Shown here: positions 15,052 through 22,551 of the stretch, piece after piece | How the letters are laid out: every line of letters begins with the position of its first letter | How positions within the stretch are numbered: position 1 is the stretch's first letter | Assembly (NCBI GenBank): GCA_035547775.1 | Contig: DASZUC010000003.1 | Coordinates: forward strand, 1 to 39,112 | Length of the DNA: 39,112 nt | Source of the DNA: DASZUC01 sp035547775 | GTDB taxonomy: Bacteria; Patescibacteriota; Saccharimonadia; Saccharimonadales; UBA4665 | Direction: 5' to 3' | Translations under genes and position numbers: made by a program | The notes under the pieces: model-generated | The model's input: the letters and a program-made list of their open reading frames with translations, nothing else | Databases searched by the model: none | Told to the model about the DNA's origin: nothing

Positions 15052-16776
15052 CTAGAAGCCTTCAGCCAGAGCTTCAGCACGAATGTGCTTGGGCAAGAAC
15101 CAGCTCAGAATGAAGGTCAGCGCCAGTAGGCTAATCTCAAAAATAGTACTCTTCTTGAAGGCCACGCTAAAGTTGTGGGCATTGGCCTGCAGGGCGTCGT
15201 GCTTGATATCGGCGGCTAGCGCGGGACTCAGGGAGCTACTTTCGGCTTGCTTGCAACTAGCTGGCGTGACGCTTTGATCTTTAGCACTGGCAGTATCGAC
15301 ATAGCATTGTTTTATGCCCGCCATAATTTGTGGCTGAGCCGTGGCTGGTACGTGAGCAGCTGTTAGCTGAGCGCGTAATTGAGGTTGTACTGATTGAAAG
15401 CTAGTTGGAGCGTTGGCCTTAAGGCTACCGAACAAAATCACACCAATGATGGCCACGCCCACTGCGCCACCAACTTGCTGAATAGCATTTAAGACGCCCG
15501 GAGCCGAGCCGGCGTGACTGACATCAACATCATTCAGAACCACCGCAAACAGCGAGACAAAAATAAGACCCATGCCAACGCCAAACAGCAATAAGCCCGG
15601 GATAAATTGCCACGAATGTGTGGCTAACTGATAGCGGTGCACCATGAAAGCTGTGGTCAGTAAGCCAGAAGACATGACAATGGTGCCGATCGACATAGTC
15701 CGAGCACCAATTTTTACCACTAATTTGGCACCTGCTGTGGCCATGGTCATAGCAATACCAAACGCCACGGGCAAACCAGTTAGCGCCGCATGAATTGCAC
15801 TATAGCCCAGCCCAATCTGGATGAGCAGCGTAAACGTCAGGAAGAAGCTGATCATAGCGCCTTCCACAATCACGTTGACCAACATGCCAAGCGTAAATGA
15901 GCTTTTGCGGAACAATTCTGGGACAACCAGCGGAGAGCCATCCCTCTTTTGTTTGATTTGCTGCCAACGAGCAAAAACTGCCAGCACCGGTAAAGAGGCG
16001 ACCATCATAATATACGACCATGTCGGCCAGCCAAGCTCGCGACCCTGAATAAGCGGATAGATGAGCAAAAACAGTGTGCCGAGAATAAGGAAGGTGCCAA
16101 AAATATCGAGCTTAAGGGGATGTGGTGATTTACCGTCAGGCAGATATTTGCGAGCAGCGATCAGCGCAAAAATACCAACCGGCACGTTAATCAGGAAGAT
16201 TGGTCGCCAGTCCCAGCCAAAAATATTAGCTTTGATGAGCAAGCCACCGATGATAGGGCCCAGCGACGCCGCCATACCACCTAACGCTCCGAACAGGCCG
16301 TTAATGGCGCCTCGTTCAGCTGGCTTGTACATAATCTGCATCATCGACATCACTTGGGGCACCATCAGCGCTGCCATCGAGCCCTGTAAGAAACGGGCCA
16401 CAATTAAGACACTCGGATCCCAAGCCACACCACTAAATAGTGAAGCCAACGTAAAACCGCCAACGCCCCACATGAATAGCTTCTTGTAGCCAAATACATC
16501 ACCCATGCGACCACCGGTCACCAACAAGAGCGCGAAAGCCAAGGAGTAACCAGCAACGAGCCACTGAATCGTAGCGTAACTGGCGCCTAGATTATGTTGG
16601 ATTGACGGAATAGCGACATTGACGATGGTCGAATCGAGCAAGTCCATCACAAAAGCCAGTGCCCCCACGACAAGAGCAATCTTTTTCTGACGAGCGCTGA
16701 AGCGCGCCGCGTGTTCATGAGCCGATGTTGCTTTGGCCACGGTATCCCCTCTTTTATCTCGATGTAATTTACTCAT
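15052..16776 (-). CDS. MFS drug transporter, DHA2/EmrB-QacA family
   Basis: 574 aa, about 14 membrane helices expected for DHA2. Motif LLDSTIVNVAIPSI in helix 1, WLVAGYSLAFA in helix 2, GRMGDVFGYKK (motif A), and the antiporter-like GLFGALGGMAASLGPIIGG. A soluble loop with cysteines (KQCYVD, ASCKQA, about residues 480-510) precedes the last helix, as in related actinobacterial exporters. Proton-driven export of toxic or lipophilic compounds is likely. The first ATG at 16776 is used; a GTG at 16740 with AGAGGGG five bases upstream is an attractive alternative start. Confidence 0.9.
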   Translation of the reverse strand: MSKLHRDKRGDTVAKATSAHEHAARFSARQKKIALVVGALAFVMDLLDSTIVNVAIPSIQHNLGASYATIQWLVAGYSLAFALLLVTGGRMGDVFGYKKLFMWGVGGFTLASLFSGVAWDPSVLIVARFLQGSMAALMVPQVMSMMQIMYKPAERGAINGLFGALGGMAASLGPIIGGLLIKANIFGWDWRPIFLINVPVGIFALIAARKYLPDGKSPHPLKLDIFGTFLILGTLFLLIYPLIQGRELGWPTWSYIMMVASLPVLAVFARWQQIKQKRDGSPLVVPELFRKSSFTLGMLVNVIVEGAMISFFLTFTLLIQIGLGYSAIHAALTGLPVAFGIAMTMATAGAKLVVKIGARTMSIGTIVMSSGLLTTAFMVHRYQLATHSWQFIPGLLLFGVGMGLIFVSLFAVVLNDVDVSHAGSAPGVLNAIQQVGGAVGVAIIGVILFGSLKANAPTSFQSVQPQLRAQLTAAHVPATAQPQIMAGIKQCYVDTASAKDQSVTPASCKQAESSSLSPALAADIKHDALQANAHNFSVAFKKSTIFEISLLALTFILSWFLPKHIRAEALAEGF

Positions 16777-16839
16777 ATCTTAGCGTTTTTACGAGGGGTC
16801 GGCAACTTATTCTAGCGAGCCTTAATGATCACCTTAAGC

Positions 16840-17616
16840 TTAGCGCAAATCACGACCAACATTAATCATATCGAGCGGTCCATCGCCGAGGGGTGGATAG
16901 CGCAGCGCGTTGTGTAGTGATCGTGGTTGATTCTGAGCCACAACCACGAAGTTCTGTGGCAGCCATAACGACACACCACGACCGGCCGGAAAAACATCAA
17001 GTTGCTGGAAGTGCTGGCGACACCCAGCCATGAGCTGTCGCAACACCCGCGAGCGGTTACCGTAATAAGCTGCAATCACGTTGGCCGCCAAGCTACCCTT
17101 TGGGGTCAGACAATGCTGCATCAATTGCAGCGCGGTTGGTTCAATAAGTTCGGTGGGTATGGCAGCATGGCTAAAAGCATCCAGAATAATTAGATCGTAC
17201 TGCTCTTGGCAACGTTCTAGATAGGCTCGGCCATCGGTATGAATCACCTTAGTGCGGCGACTCGGGTGCCAATCAAAATATTTTTTGGCAATTTTTGTCA
17301 GCTCGGAATCAGGTTCAATAATATCGATGCGCAGCTTGCGATGCTCGGCCATCAAGGCTTGCGGCAGTGTGCAGGTGCCGCCGCCGATCAACAGGATACG
17401 TTGGGGCTGGAGATAATCCACCAGCTCTCGTAGGCGCTGGTTGTAATCGAACAATAAATCTGGCTGGCCATCACGTGCCACCCCCGACTGAGCTGCTTGG
17501 CGGTGCCCGCTGTAAAGCACTCGCGCTACCCGTCCTTCGTAGACTAAATCATACACTTCATAGCGCCCATAGGGCGTTTCAACCTCAGCAATTACATGGT
17601 CGTCAGTTATAGACAT
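16840..17616 (-). CDS. Spermidine synthase-like (SAM-fold) protein
   Basis: 258 aa, Rossmann-like aminopropyl/methyltransferase fold: ILLIGGGTCTLPQAL (nucleoside-binding loop), IDIIEPD, TDGRAYL and YDLIILDAFS. It has the N-terminal beta domain of spermidine synthases, but the catalytic region reads LDAFSHAAIPTEL rather than the usual D-x-x-D-P-x-G-P, so it is closer to the uncharacterised spermidine-synthase-like group and may not make spermidine. TATACT lies eight bases before ATG. A possible functional link to the decarboxylase at 841-1986 is only inferred. Confidence 0.75.
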   Translation of the reverse strand: MSITDDHVIAEVETPYGRYEVYDLVYEGRVARVLYSGHRQAAQSGVARDGQPDLLFDYNQRLRELVDYLQPQRILLIGGGTCTLPQALMAEHRKLRIDIIEPDSELTKIAKKYFDWHPSRRTKVIHTDGRAYLERCQEQYDLIILDAFSHAAIPTELIEPTALQLMQHCLTPKGSLAANVIAAYYGNRSRVLRQLMAGCRQHFQQLDVFPAGRGVSLWLPQNFVVVAQNQPRSLHNALRYPPLGDGPLDMINVGRDLR

Positions 17617-17649
17617 ATAGCTTAAGTATACGCTGTAACAGAGGTAACT

Positions 17650-17754
17650 TTAGCGATGGTGTTTGATCGGTTTTTTTATTTCGATCTTCATGGCGGGTTG
17701 TGTGCTCTGTTGCGCTTGATCGTGCAAACGGCGGAGCATTTCTTCGGTTGTCAC
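17650..17754 (-). CDS. Candidate small basic protein, 34 aa
   Basis: GTG-started frame (TTEEMLRRLHDQAQ...KIEIKKPIKHHR) in the gap between the spermidine-synthase-like gene and the XRE gene. GAAGGG lies about six bases upstream. The C-terminus is Lys/His-rich. No promoter or homologue recognised; coding potential is plausible but weak. Confidence 0.3.
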   Translation of the reverse strand: MTTEEMLRRLHDQAQQSTQPAMKIEIKKPIKHHR

Positions 17755-17855
17755 ACATTTCCCTTCTTTTTTATGTAATCCGGTTTGGGGGTTTCGGCTT
17801 ATGGTTACCACCATACTGCCAGCCTGACAGCCCGACTGTAAGATTTTTTACAATA

Positions 17856-18392
17856 CTACTGTTGGCTTTCAGGCGGCAAGGCGTGAGGGCCACGATTGTA
17901 ACGAGCTTGTAGCAAAGCACGTTGCAGAGCAATCGACACCTGTGCAGCCTGTTCGTAACTCATACCGACGCGGGCTACCGGAGTTGTTTGATCTTGGCCC
18001 GTAGCTTGCGTAAAGGTCAGGTTCACACCAGCCTCGTTGTAGCTTATGTCAATGCCGTCAGTGTATTGGGCTCGCAAATCTTGCGCCAGTAGTAGCACCA
18101 CCGACTTTACAGCATCATCAGAGCCATTGATGCGACCAATGGCCTCACTGTCATAACCAGCAAGTTGCCATAGTTGATCAGCTTCACGATCGGGGGTATC
18201 AAAATAATTAATCAGTAACAGCAGTACGTCTTCAGCTGGGCGTTCTTGACCCGTTTCAATCTGTTCTAATACATTTTGATCGATCTCAACGGCGCCGGAT
18301 ACTTCGGCTAGCGTTTGTCCGGCCTGCTCTCGAAGATACTTCAAGTGCACACCGAGCGTCTGAAACGGTAACTGGGGACGTGGCTCACTCAT
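17856..18392 (-). CDS. XRE-type HTH protein with DUF3467-like C-terminus
   Basis: 178 aa from the chosen start. N-terminal helix-turn-helix (LGVHLKYLREQAGQTLAEVSGAVEIDQNVLEQIETG); the C-terminus (VNLTFTQ...PVARVGMSYEQAAQVSIALQRALLQ) resembles DUF3467-type domains. Upstream codons include a TTG frame start (18428) and an ATG at 18401, but TTGCAC-N17-TACTAT covers 18428-18400, leaving the ATG at 18392 seven bases after the -10. It lies back to back with murB. Likely a transcription regulator; target not known. Confidence 0.7.
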   Translation of the reverse strand: MSEPRPQLPFQTLGVHLKYLREQAGQTLAEVSGAVEIDQNVLEQIETGQERPAEDVLLLLINYFDTPDREADQLWQLAGYDSEAIGRINGSDDAVKSVVLLLAQDLRAQYTDGIDISYNEAGVNLTFTQATGQDQTTPVARVGMSYEQAAQVSIALQRALLQARYNRGPHALPPESQQ

Positions 18393-18399
18393 TACTTCC

Positions 18400-18428
18400 A
18401 TAGTAGTCTCGCCTTGCCCACTGTGCAA
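18400..18428 (-). promoter_or_regulatory. Promoter of the XRE-type gene
   Basis: TTGCAC (18428-18423), 17-base spacer, TACTAT (18405-18400), seven bases to the ATG at 18392. It decides the start because the -10 box overlaps the upstream ATG. Confidence 0.6.
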
Positions 18429-18487
18429 GCGTAAGCGTCAGCCCTTTCATGGGTGGTAACCGCTCGTTTCCCTTGTATAATTTGAAC

Positions 18488-19522
18488 ATGCAGATTCAGC
18501 ACAATGTCAGCCTGGCCGACCATTCCACTATGCGACTCGGTGGCCCAGCCGCTCACCTGGCTATCGTAACCGACCAGATGGACGTAGCTGCCGCCATGGA
18601 TTGGGCTCGAGCTCAGCAAGTGCCAGTCTTGATGATAGGCGACGGCAGTAATATTGTTTGGCGCGACGAGGGCTACCCGGGCTTGGTATTGGTCAATCAG
18701 ATTGAGCGTTACGAATCATATCCAGAAGATGAGACTAATGTGTACGTCACTGTTGGTGGTGGCGAGCACTGGGACACGGTGGTTGAGCGCACCGCCCAAG
18801 CTGGGCTAACCGGTATTGAAGCGTTAAGTTTAATTCCAGGCACGGCTGGTGCTACACCGGTGCAGAATGTTGGCGCGTACGGTCAGGAGATTGCTCAAAC
18901 CTTGGTCAGCGTGGAAGCCTTTGACACCCAAACCAATAGTTTTGTAACCATTCCGGCCCAAGATTGTGGATTTAGTTACCGCGGCAGTCGGTTCAAAACT
19001 ACCGACCGCGGCCGCTTTTTTATCACTGCCCTTACTCTTCACCTGGTCAAAGGCAACCCCCAGCCACCGTTTTATGGCAGTGTTCAGGATTACTTCACGG
19101 AACATATGATCAAACCAGCAGAGGTTACGCCACTGGTATTGCGCCAAGCCGTCATGGCGATTCGTCAAAGTAAACTGCCTGATCCAGCCAAAGTCGCCAA
19201 CAACGGCTCCTTTTTCGCTAATCCCATTGTAAGTAACGCCGAACTCGTCCGCATTCGGGCTGGCTACCCCGAGGCACCAGCCTGGACGGTGGATGCTACG
19301 ACCGCCAAGTTACCGGCGGCTTGGCTGATTGAGCAGGCCGGCTTCAAAGACTTCCACGACCAAGCTACAGGCATGTCGACCTGGCCGTTCCAGCCACTGG
19401 TGCTGGTGAATGAGCACGCCACCAGCACGGCTGATTTATTGAAGTTCAAACACCAAATTGTTGAGGCGGTGCAAACAAAATTCGGCGTGACCCTCGAACA
19501 AGAACCAGAGCTATTGCCATGA
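18488..19522 (+). CDS. murB: UDP-N-acetylenolpyruvoylglucosamine reductase
   Basis: 344 aa, length and pattern of type I MurB (E. coli-like). FAD/NADPH reduction of the MurA product. Seen: HSTMRLGGPAAHLAIV, GDGSNIVW (FAD loop), SLIPGTAGATPVQNVGAYG, SYRGSRFK (substrate region), NGSFFANPIV with the proton-donor serine, and PAAWLIEQAGFK. Frame is open to 18449, but a perfect TATAAT (18476-18481) six bases before ATG 18488 fixes the start. Stop TGA. A palindromic repeat follows. Confidence 0.95.
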   Translation: MQIQHNVSLADHSTMRLGGPAAHLAIVTDQMDVAAAMDWARAQQVPVLMIGDGSNIVWRDEGYPGLVLVNQIERYESYPEDETNVYVTVGGGEHWDTVVERTAQAGLTGIEALSLIPGTAGATPVQNVGAYGQEIAQTLVSVEAFDTQTNSFVTIPAQDCGFSYRGSRFKTTDRGRFFITALTLHLVKGNPQPPFYGSVQDYFTEHMIKPAEVTPLVLRQAVMAIRQSKLPDPAKVANNGSFFANPIVSNAELVRIRAGYPEAPAWTVDATTAKLPAAWLIEQAGFKDFHDQATGMSTWPFQPLVLVNEHATSTADLLKFKHQIVEAVQTKFGVTLEQEPELLP

Positions 19523-19531
19523 GCCAGTTCA

Positions 19532-19615
19532 TCGTCATCCCAGCGCAGACTAGGATCTCCATTACTTACCAGTTGCGCCCAAATTATAAGGAGATCCCGG
19601 CTTTCGCCGAGACGA
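19532..19615. repeat. Imperfect palindromic (MITE/REP-like) unit
   Basis: Left arm 19532-19560 and right arm 19590-19615 share TCGTC and GGATCTCC ends in inverted orientation with imperfect inner pairing. The GGATCTCC/GGAGATCC inverted ends resemble common bacterial palindromic units. It fills the gap between murB and the DUF3052 gene; only one copy was seen in this window. Confidence 0.45.
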
Positions 19616-19622
19616 CAAGCGT

Positions 19623-20012
19623 GTGAGCGATACGAGCTACTCAGGCAAATCACTGGCTTCAAAACTCGGCTTTGCGCCTGGCGACGAAGTCTATGTGGAA
19701 TCAACGCCTGATTGGTACTCCGATTTTGCCGATGAAAGTGGTTTGGAGCTAACCCCTGGGCTGCCTGCTACGCACGTTCACTTATTCTGCGAAACAAAAG
19801 CTGATTTGGCCCGTTTCCTAAAAGACGAGGATATTAGTGAAATCGAAAAGTCTTTGTGGCTAAGCTGGCCAAAGAAAGCCTCGGGCGTCAAAGCTGATAT
19901 CGGCGAGCAGGATTTGCGCGACGCGCTGCTGCCACTTGGCTGGGTTGATGTAAAAGTCGCGGCAGTTGACGACATCTGGTCCGGCCTTAAATTTCTGCGT
20001 CGCAAACACTAG
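19623..20012 (+). CDS. DUF3052 family protein
   Basis: 129 aa. Matches the DUF3052 pattern known from actinobacteria: N-terminal SLASKLGF, then LWLSWPKKASGVKADIGEQDLRD and the signature VDVKVAAVDDIWSGLKFLRRK near the end. Function unknown. Start is GTG at 19623; neither a leaderless box nor a good ribosome site is evident, because a palindromic repeat lies directly upstream and may have displaced the normal promoter region. Confidence 0.8.
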   Translation: MSDTSYSGKSLASKLGFAPGDEVYVESTPDWYSDFADESGLELTPGLPATHVHLFCETKADLARFLKDEDISEIEKSLWLSWPKKASGVKADIGEQDLRDALLPLGWVDVKVAAVDDIWSGLKFLRRKH

Positions 20013-20016
20013 CCTA

Positions 20017-20046
20017 TTGACGCATGCCTGCTCCTAGCAGTACGAT
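20017..20046 (+). promoter_or_regulatory. Promoter of the tail-anchored acidic protein
   Basis: TTGACG (20017-20022), 18-base spacer, TACGAT (20041-20046), then six bases to ATG. A leaderless mRNA is expected. Confidence 0.55.
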
Positions 20047-20052
20047 GCACAT

Positions 20053-20742
20053 ATGAGTAGTCCCGAGGGAGTCGGTGGGGACGATTTAAACCAAAATAGC
20101 CAAAACGAAGACGCTGCGGCTTTATTTGCTGAGTTAGACGGCGAAGAGACCACTTTACTTAACGTTGTCGAAACTTTTGACCAAGCTAAGAACGCCTTTT
20201 ACCAAGCTTGTTCTCAATATGCTGAAAAACCCAGTGATCAGCACCGAGCTGATGTTTCGGAGTGCGCCACAACGATGGCCCACACTTTTAAAAATTCTAT
20301 TCGTCAGATTTCTAAAGACGAACCCAACACCGAGACTGGCGTACGCACTGCATTGAGCTTGATCTATGACGAAGACGAGAGTCGCGCACTAATCTTCCGG
20401 AAACTAACAAAGTGTGAAGATTTTGAGTCATTCCAGAGTGTCGAGGGAGAAAATAAAGACGGCGAGCCAAGCGAATCGTTACTCGATATGTACCTAGAAA
20501 TGGCTAGCGAGATGAACTCTCCCGAAGAGATATACGATGCCATTGTTGATGGCTTCATGTTGTATCTCCAAGAAGAGGTGAACCACTTTGCCGCGCATAT
20601 TATTCCCCAAGAGGAAAAACCTGCTGAAGTACCCCAACCGATTAGTATGCGTCGGGAGTTACTCGACGTCGCTAAACTAGCGGTTGGTGTAGCCTCCGGC
20701 GTCTTTATTGCCGGCTCAATGCTCCGCCGCAAACAACGCTAA
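20053..20742 (+). CDS. Acidic protein with C-terminal membrane tail
   Basis: Not recognised. 229 aa, strongly acidic through most of its length, then one hydrophobic segment (LLDVAKLAVGVASGVFIAGSML, about 200-223) and a basic end RRKQR. This topology predicts a tail-anchored protein with its bulk in the cytoplasm. Leaderless: TACGAT six bases before ATG. Its stop shares the tetranucleotide CTAA with the stop of the convergent SET gene. Confidence 0.7.
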   Translation: MSSPEGVGGDDLNQNSQNEDAAALFAELDGEETTLLNVVETFDQAKNAFYQACSQYAEKPSDQHRADVSECATTMAHTFKNSIRQISKDEPNTETGVRTALSLIYDEDESRALIFRKLTKCEDFESFQSVEGENKDGEPSESLLDMYLEMASEMNSPEEIYDAIVDGFMLYLQEEVNHFAAHIIPQEEKPAEVPQPISMRRELLDVAKLAVGVASGVFIAGSMLRRKQR

Positions 20743-21131
20743 CGTTGATAGTAGGCTTCTTTTTTATCTTCTGGTTCGTTCAAACTGTTATAGTCGATGA
20801 CGATCTCATCTCCAGCAGCGATATTTTTAGATGAGTAATAGCCGTCAACTCGCTTATCGGCATTGGGCTCAAACGAGTGATTGAGATACCAAAGCATCTC
20901 AATATTATCGAAGTCTCTCGGGCAATTGTACATATCGTCTGTCTCAGCAATACAAAAGTGCAAATACTCTTTTGGGATTTCTGAAACGTGTCGCTTAACG
21001 CCCAGGTGAGTGTTTCGTGGCTTGAAGGCTAAGTATGTGTTCTCGGGGATATCGACCTTGCTAAAGAGACCGAGACCAGCGTCTTTTATGCTCGATTCTT
21101 TCAGCTCAAAATCTTCAAGACGCGTTTCCAT
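20739..21131 (-). CDS. SET-domain protein (putative protein lysine methyltransferase)
   Basis: 130 aa, a minimal SET domain: SSIKDAGLGLFSKVDIPENT (SAM-side start), LNHSFEPNAD (the NHS-x-x-PN knot motif) and GDEIVIDYNSL (the catalytic-side DY). Pre- and post-SET cysteine clusters are absent, as in other bacterial SET proteins. Substrate unknown. It follows glyA with a 2-base gap, so it is co-transcribed with it; this also ties it to one-carbon supply. Its stop overlaps the preceding gene's by four bases. Confidence 0.8.
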   Translation of the reverse strand: METRLEDFELKESSIKDAGLGLFSKVDIPENTYLAFKPRNTHLGVKRHVSEIPKEYLHFCIAETDDMYNCPRDFDNIEMLWYLNHSFEPNADKRVDGYYSSKNIAAGDEIVIDYNSLNEPEDKKEAYYQR

Positions 21132-21133
21132 AG

Positions 21134-22411
21134 CTATATATCGCTGGGGAGCGGAAATTGGAGTGCGAAGTCACGGACTTCTTTTCTTAACATGTTAAGT
21201 TTCGTTTCGTCTTCTCTGTTATCAATGGCTTGCTTCATCCACTCGGCAATCTTTTCCATGTCCGCTTCCTTGAGCCCTCGTGTGGTGATAGCTGGCGTGC
21301 CGAGCCGTACTCCACTGGGCGTGAATGGCGGCAATGTGTCGTCTGGGACTGAATTTTTATTAAGCGTCAGGCCAATTTTATCGAGCGCTTCTTCCACGAC
21401 TTTGCCGTCAAGACCAAAGCTGGCGTGCACATCGGCCAGAATGAGGTGGTTGGATGTACCACCGGTCACCAATTGAAAACCACGGGCCTTCAAGGCTTCG
21501 GCCAAAGCCGCTGCATTCTTCACAATCTGCTCAGCGTACTGCTTAAAGTCTGGCCGGAGGGCTTCGTGAAAAGCTACCGCTTTGGCGGCAATGATGTGCT
21601 CGTGCGGGCCACCCTGCATACCAGGGAAAATGGCGCGGTCAATTAAAGTTGGGATGTTCTCCAGTGTTTTTTCCGGCGCTTTCAACGGTGTAGAAACAAT
21701 GCCTTTCGACAGAATTAAACCGCCGCGTGGCCCCCGCAGAGTCTTGTGGGTGGTGGTTGTAATGACGTGAAAGCCATAGTCAAAGGGGTTTTTCGCCACG
21801 CCCCCGGCAATCAAACCAGCAATGTGCGCCATATCAGCCATCAGCAAAGCTCCAACTTCGTTGCCGATGGCAGCAAACTTGGCATAATCCAATTCACGCG
21901 GGTAGGCGCTAAAGCCAGCCAGAATAATTTTTGGTTTGTGTTTGAGTGCTAGTTCACGCAATTCCTCGTAATCAATTTCGCCCGTCGTCGGGTCTTTCAT
22001 CTTATAACGAACAAAGTTGTACAAATGTGCTGAGCGCGTCACCGGTGCACCGTGCGTCAGGTGGCCACCATGACTAAGATCCATGGCTAGGACAGTGTCG
22101 CCTGGCTCGAGCCAGGCACTGTAGACGGCTTCGTTGGCCGGCGCGCCAGAGTGTGGCTGAACGTTCGCGTGATCGGCTTTAAAGAGTTGTTTAGCTCGGT
22201 CAATCGCCAATTGCTCTAATTTGTCGGTGTTTTCTTGGCCGCCATAGTAACGCTTGCCCGGGTAGCCTTCAGAGTATTTATTGGTGAAGACGCTGCCCAT
22301 AGCGTTGAGCACTTCACGGGACACGTAGTTCTCAGATGGAATTAGTTCCAGGCCCTCGCGCTGGCGCTTTTCCTCTGCCGCAATCAAATCGGCAACTTGT
22401 TGATCTTCCAT
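21134..22411 (-). CDS. glyA: Serine hydroxymethyltransferase
   Basis: 425 aa, typical SHMT. Makes glycine and methylenetetrahydrofolate from serine. Seen: IPSENYVS (31-region), KYSEGYPGKRYYGG (46-58), HSGAPANEAVY, DLSHGGHLTHG, MADMAHIAGLIA and the PLP lysine K223 in TTTTHKTLRGPRGG. TTAGCA-N18-TATACT promoter at 22462-22433 and GAGGAG six bases before ATG: a leadered gene, unlike many neighbours. Followed by the SET gene in the same unit and facing the HTH-MurA gene. Confidence 0.97.
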   Translation of the reverse strand: MEDQQVADLIAAEEKRQREGLELIPSENYVSREVLNAMGSVFTNKYSEGYPGKRYYGGQENTDKLEQLAIDRAKQLFKADHANVQPHSGAPANEAVYSAWLEPGDTVLAMDLSHGGHLTHGAPVTRSAHLYNFVRYKMKDPTTGEIDYEELRELALKHKPKIILAGFSAYPRELDYAKFAAIGNEVGALLMADMAHIAGLIAGGVAKNPFDYGFHVITTTTHKTLRGPRGGLILSKGIVSTPLKAPEKTLENIPTLIDRAIFPGMQGGPHEHIIAAKAVAFHEALRPDFKQYAEQIVKNAAALAEALKARGFQLVTGGTSNHLILADVHASFGLDGKVVEEALDKIGLTLNKNSVPDDTLPPFTPSGVRLGTPAITTRGLKEADMEKIAEWMKQAIDNREDETKLNMLRKEVRDFALQFPLPSDI

Positions 22412-22432
22412 AGCAAACTCCTCGTTTATTTC

Positions 22433-22462
22433 AGTATAAATCAGATCGGGAGTGCTTGCTAA
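22433..22462 (-). promoter_or_regulatory. Promoter of glyA
   Basis: TTAGCA (22462-22457), 18-base spacer, TATACT (22438-22433). The short leader carries GAGGAG (22423-22418). Confidence 0.55.
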
Positions 22463-22514
22463 ACCATGTTATAATTATACCTAGATTTGCTTCAAAAATA
22501 AACATTATCGTCTT

Positions 22515-22529
22515 GTCAATTTGACGTCA
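22515..22529. promoter_or_regulatory. Overlapping palindromes before HTH-murA
   Basis: GTCAATTTGAC is a perfect inverted repeat around a central T and overlaps TGACGTCA, itself palindromic. They lie 11-25 bases before the TATTAT box of the HTH-MurA gene, a good place for an operator bound by that protein's own HTH domain (inference). Confidence 0.4.
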
Positions 22530-22551
22530 TATATGGTATTATTATTCGCAT

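Noticed and set aside
3004..19522. Alternative genetic code with TGA as glycine
   Set aside because: murD, murB and other intact genes end at TGA in the expected place with full-length products.
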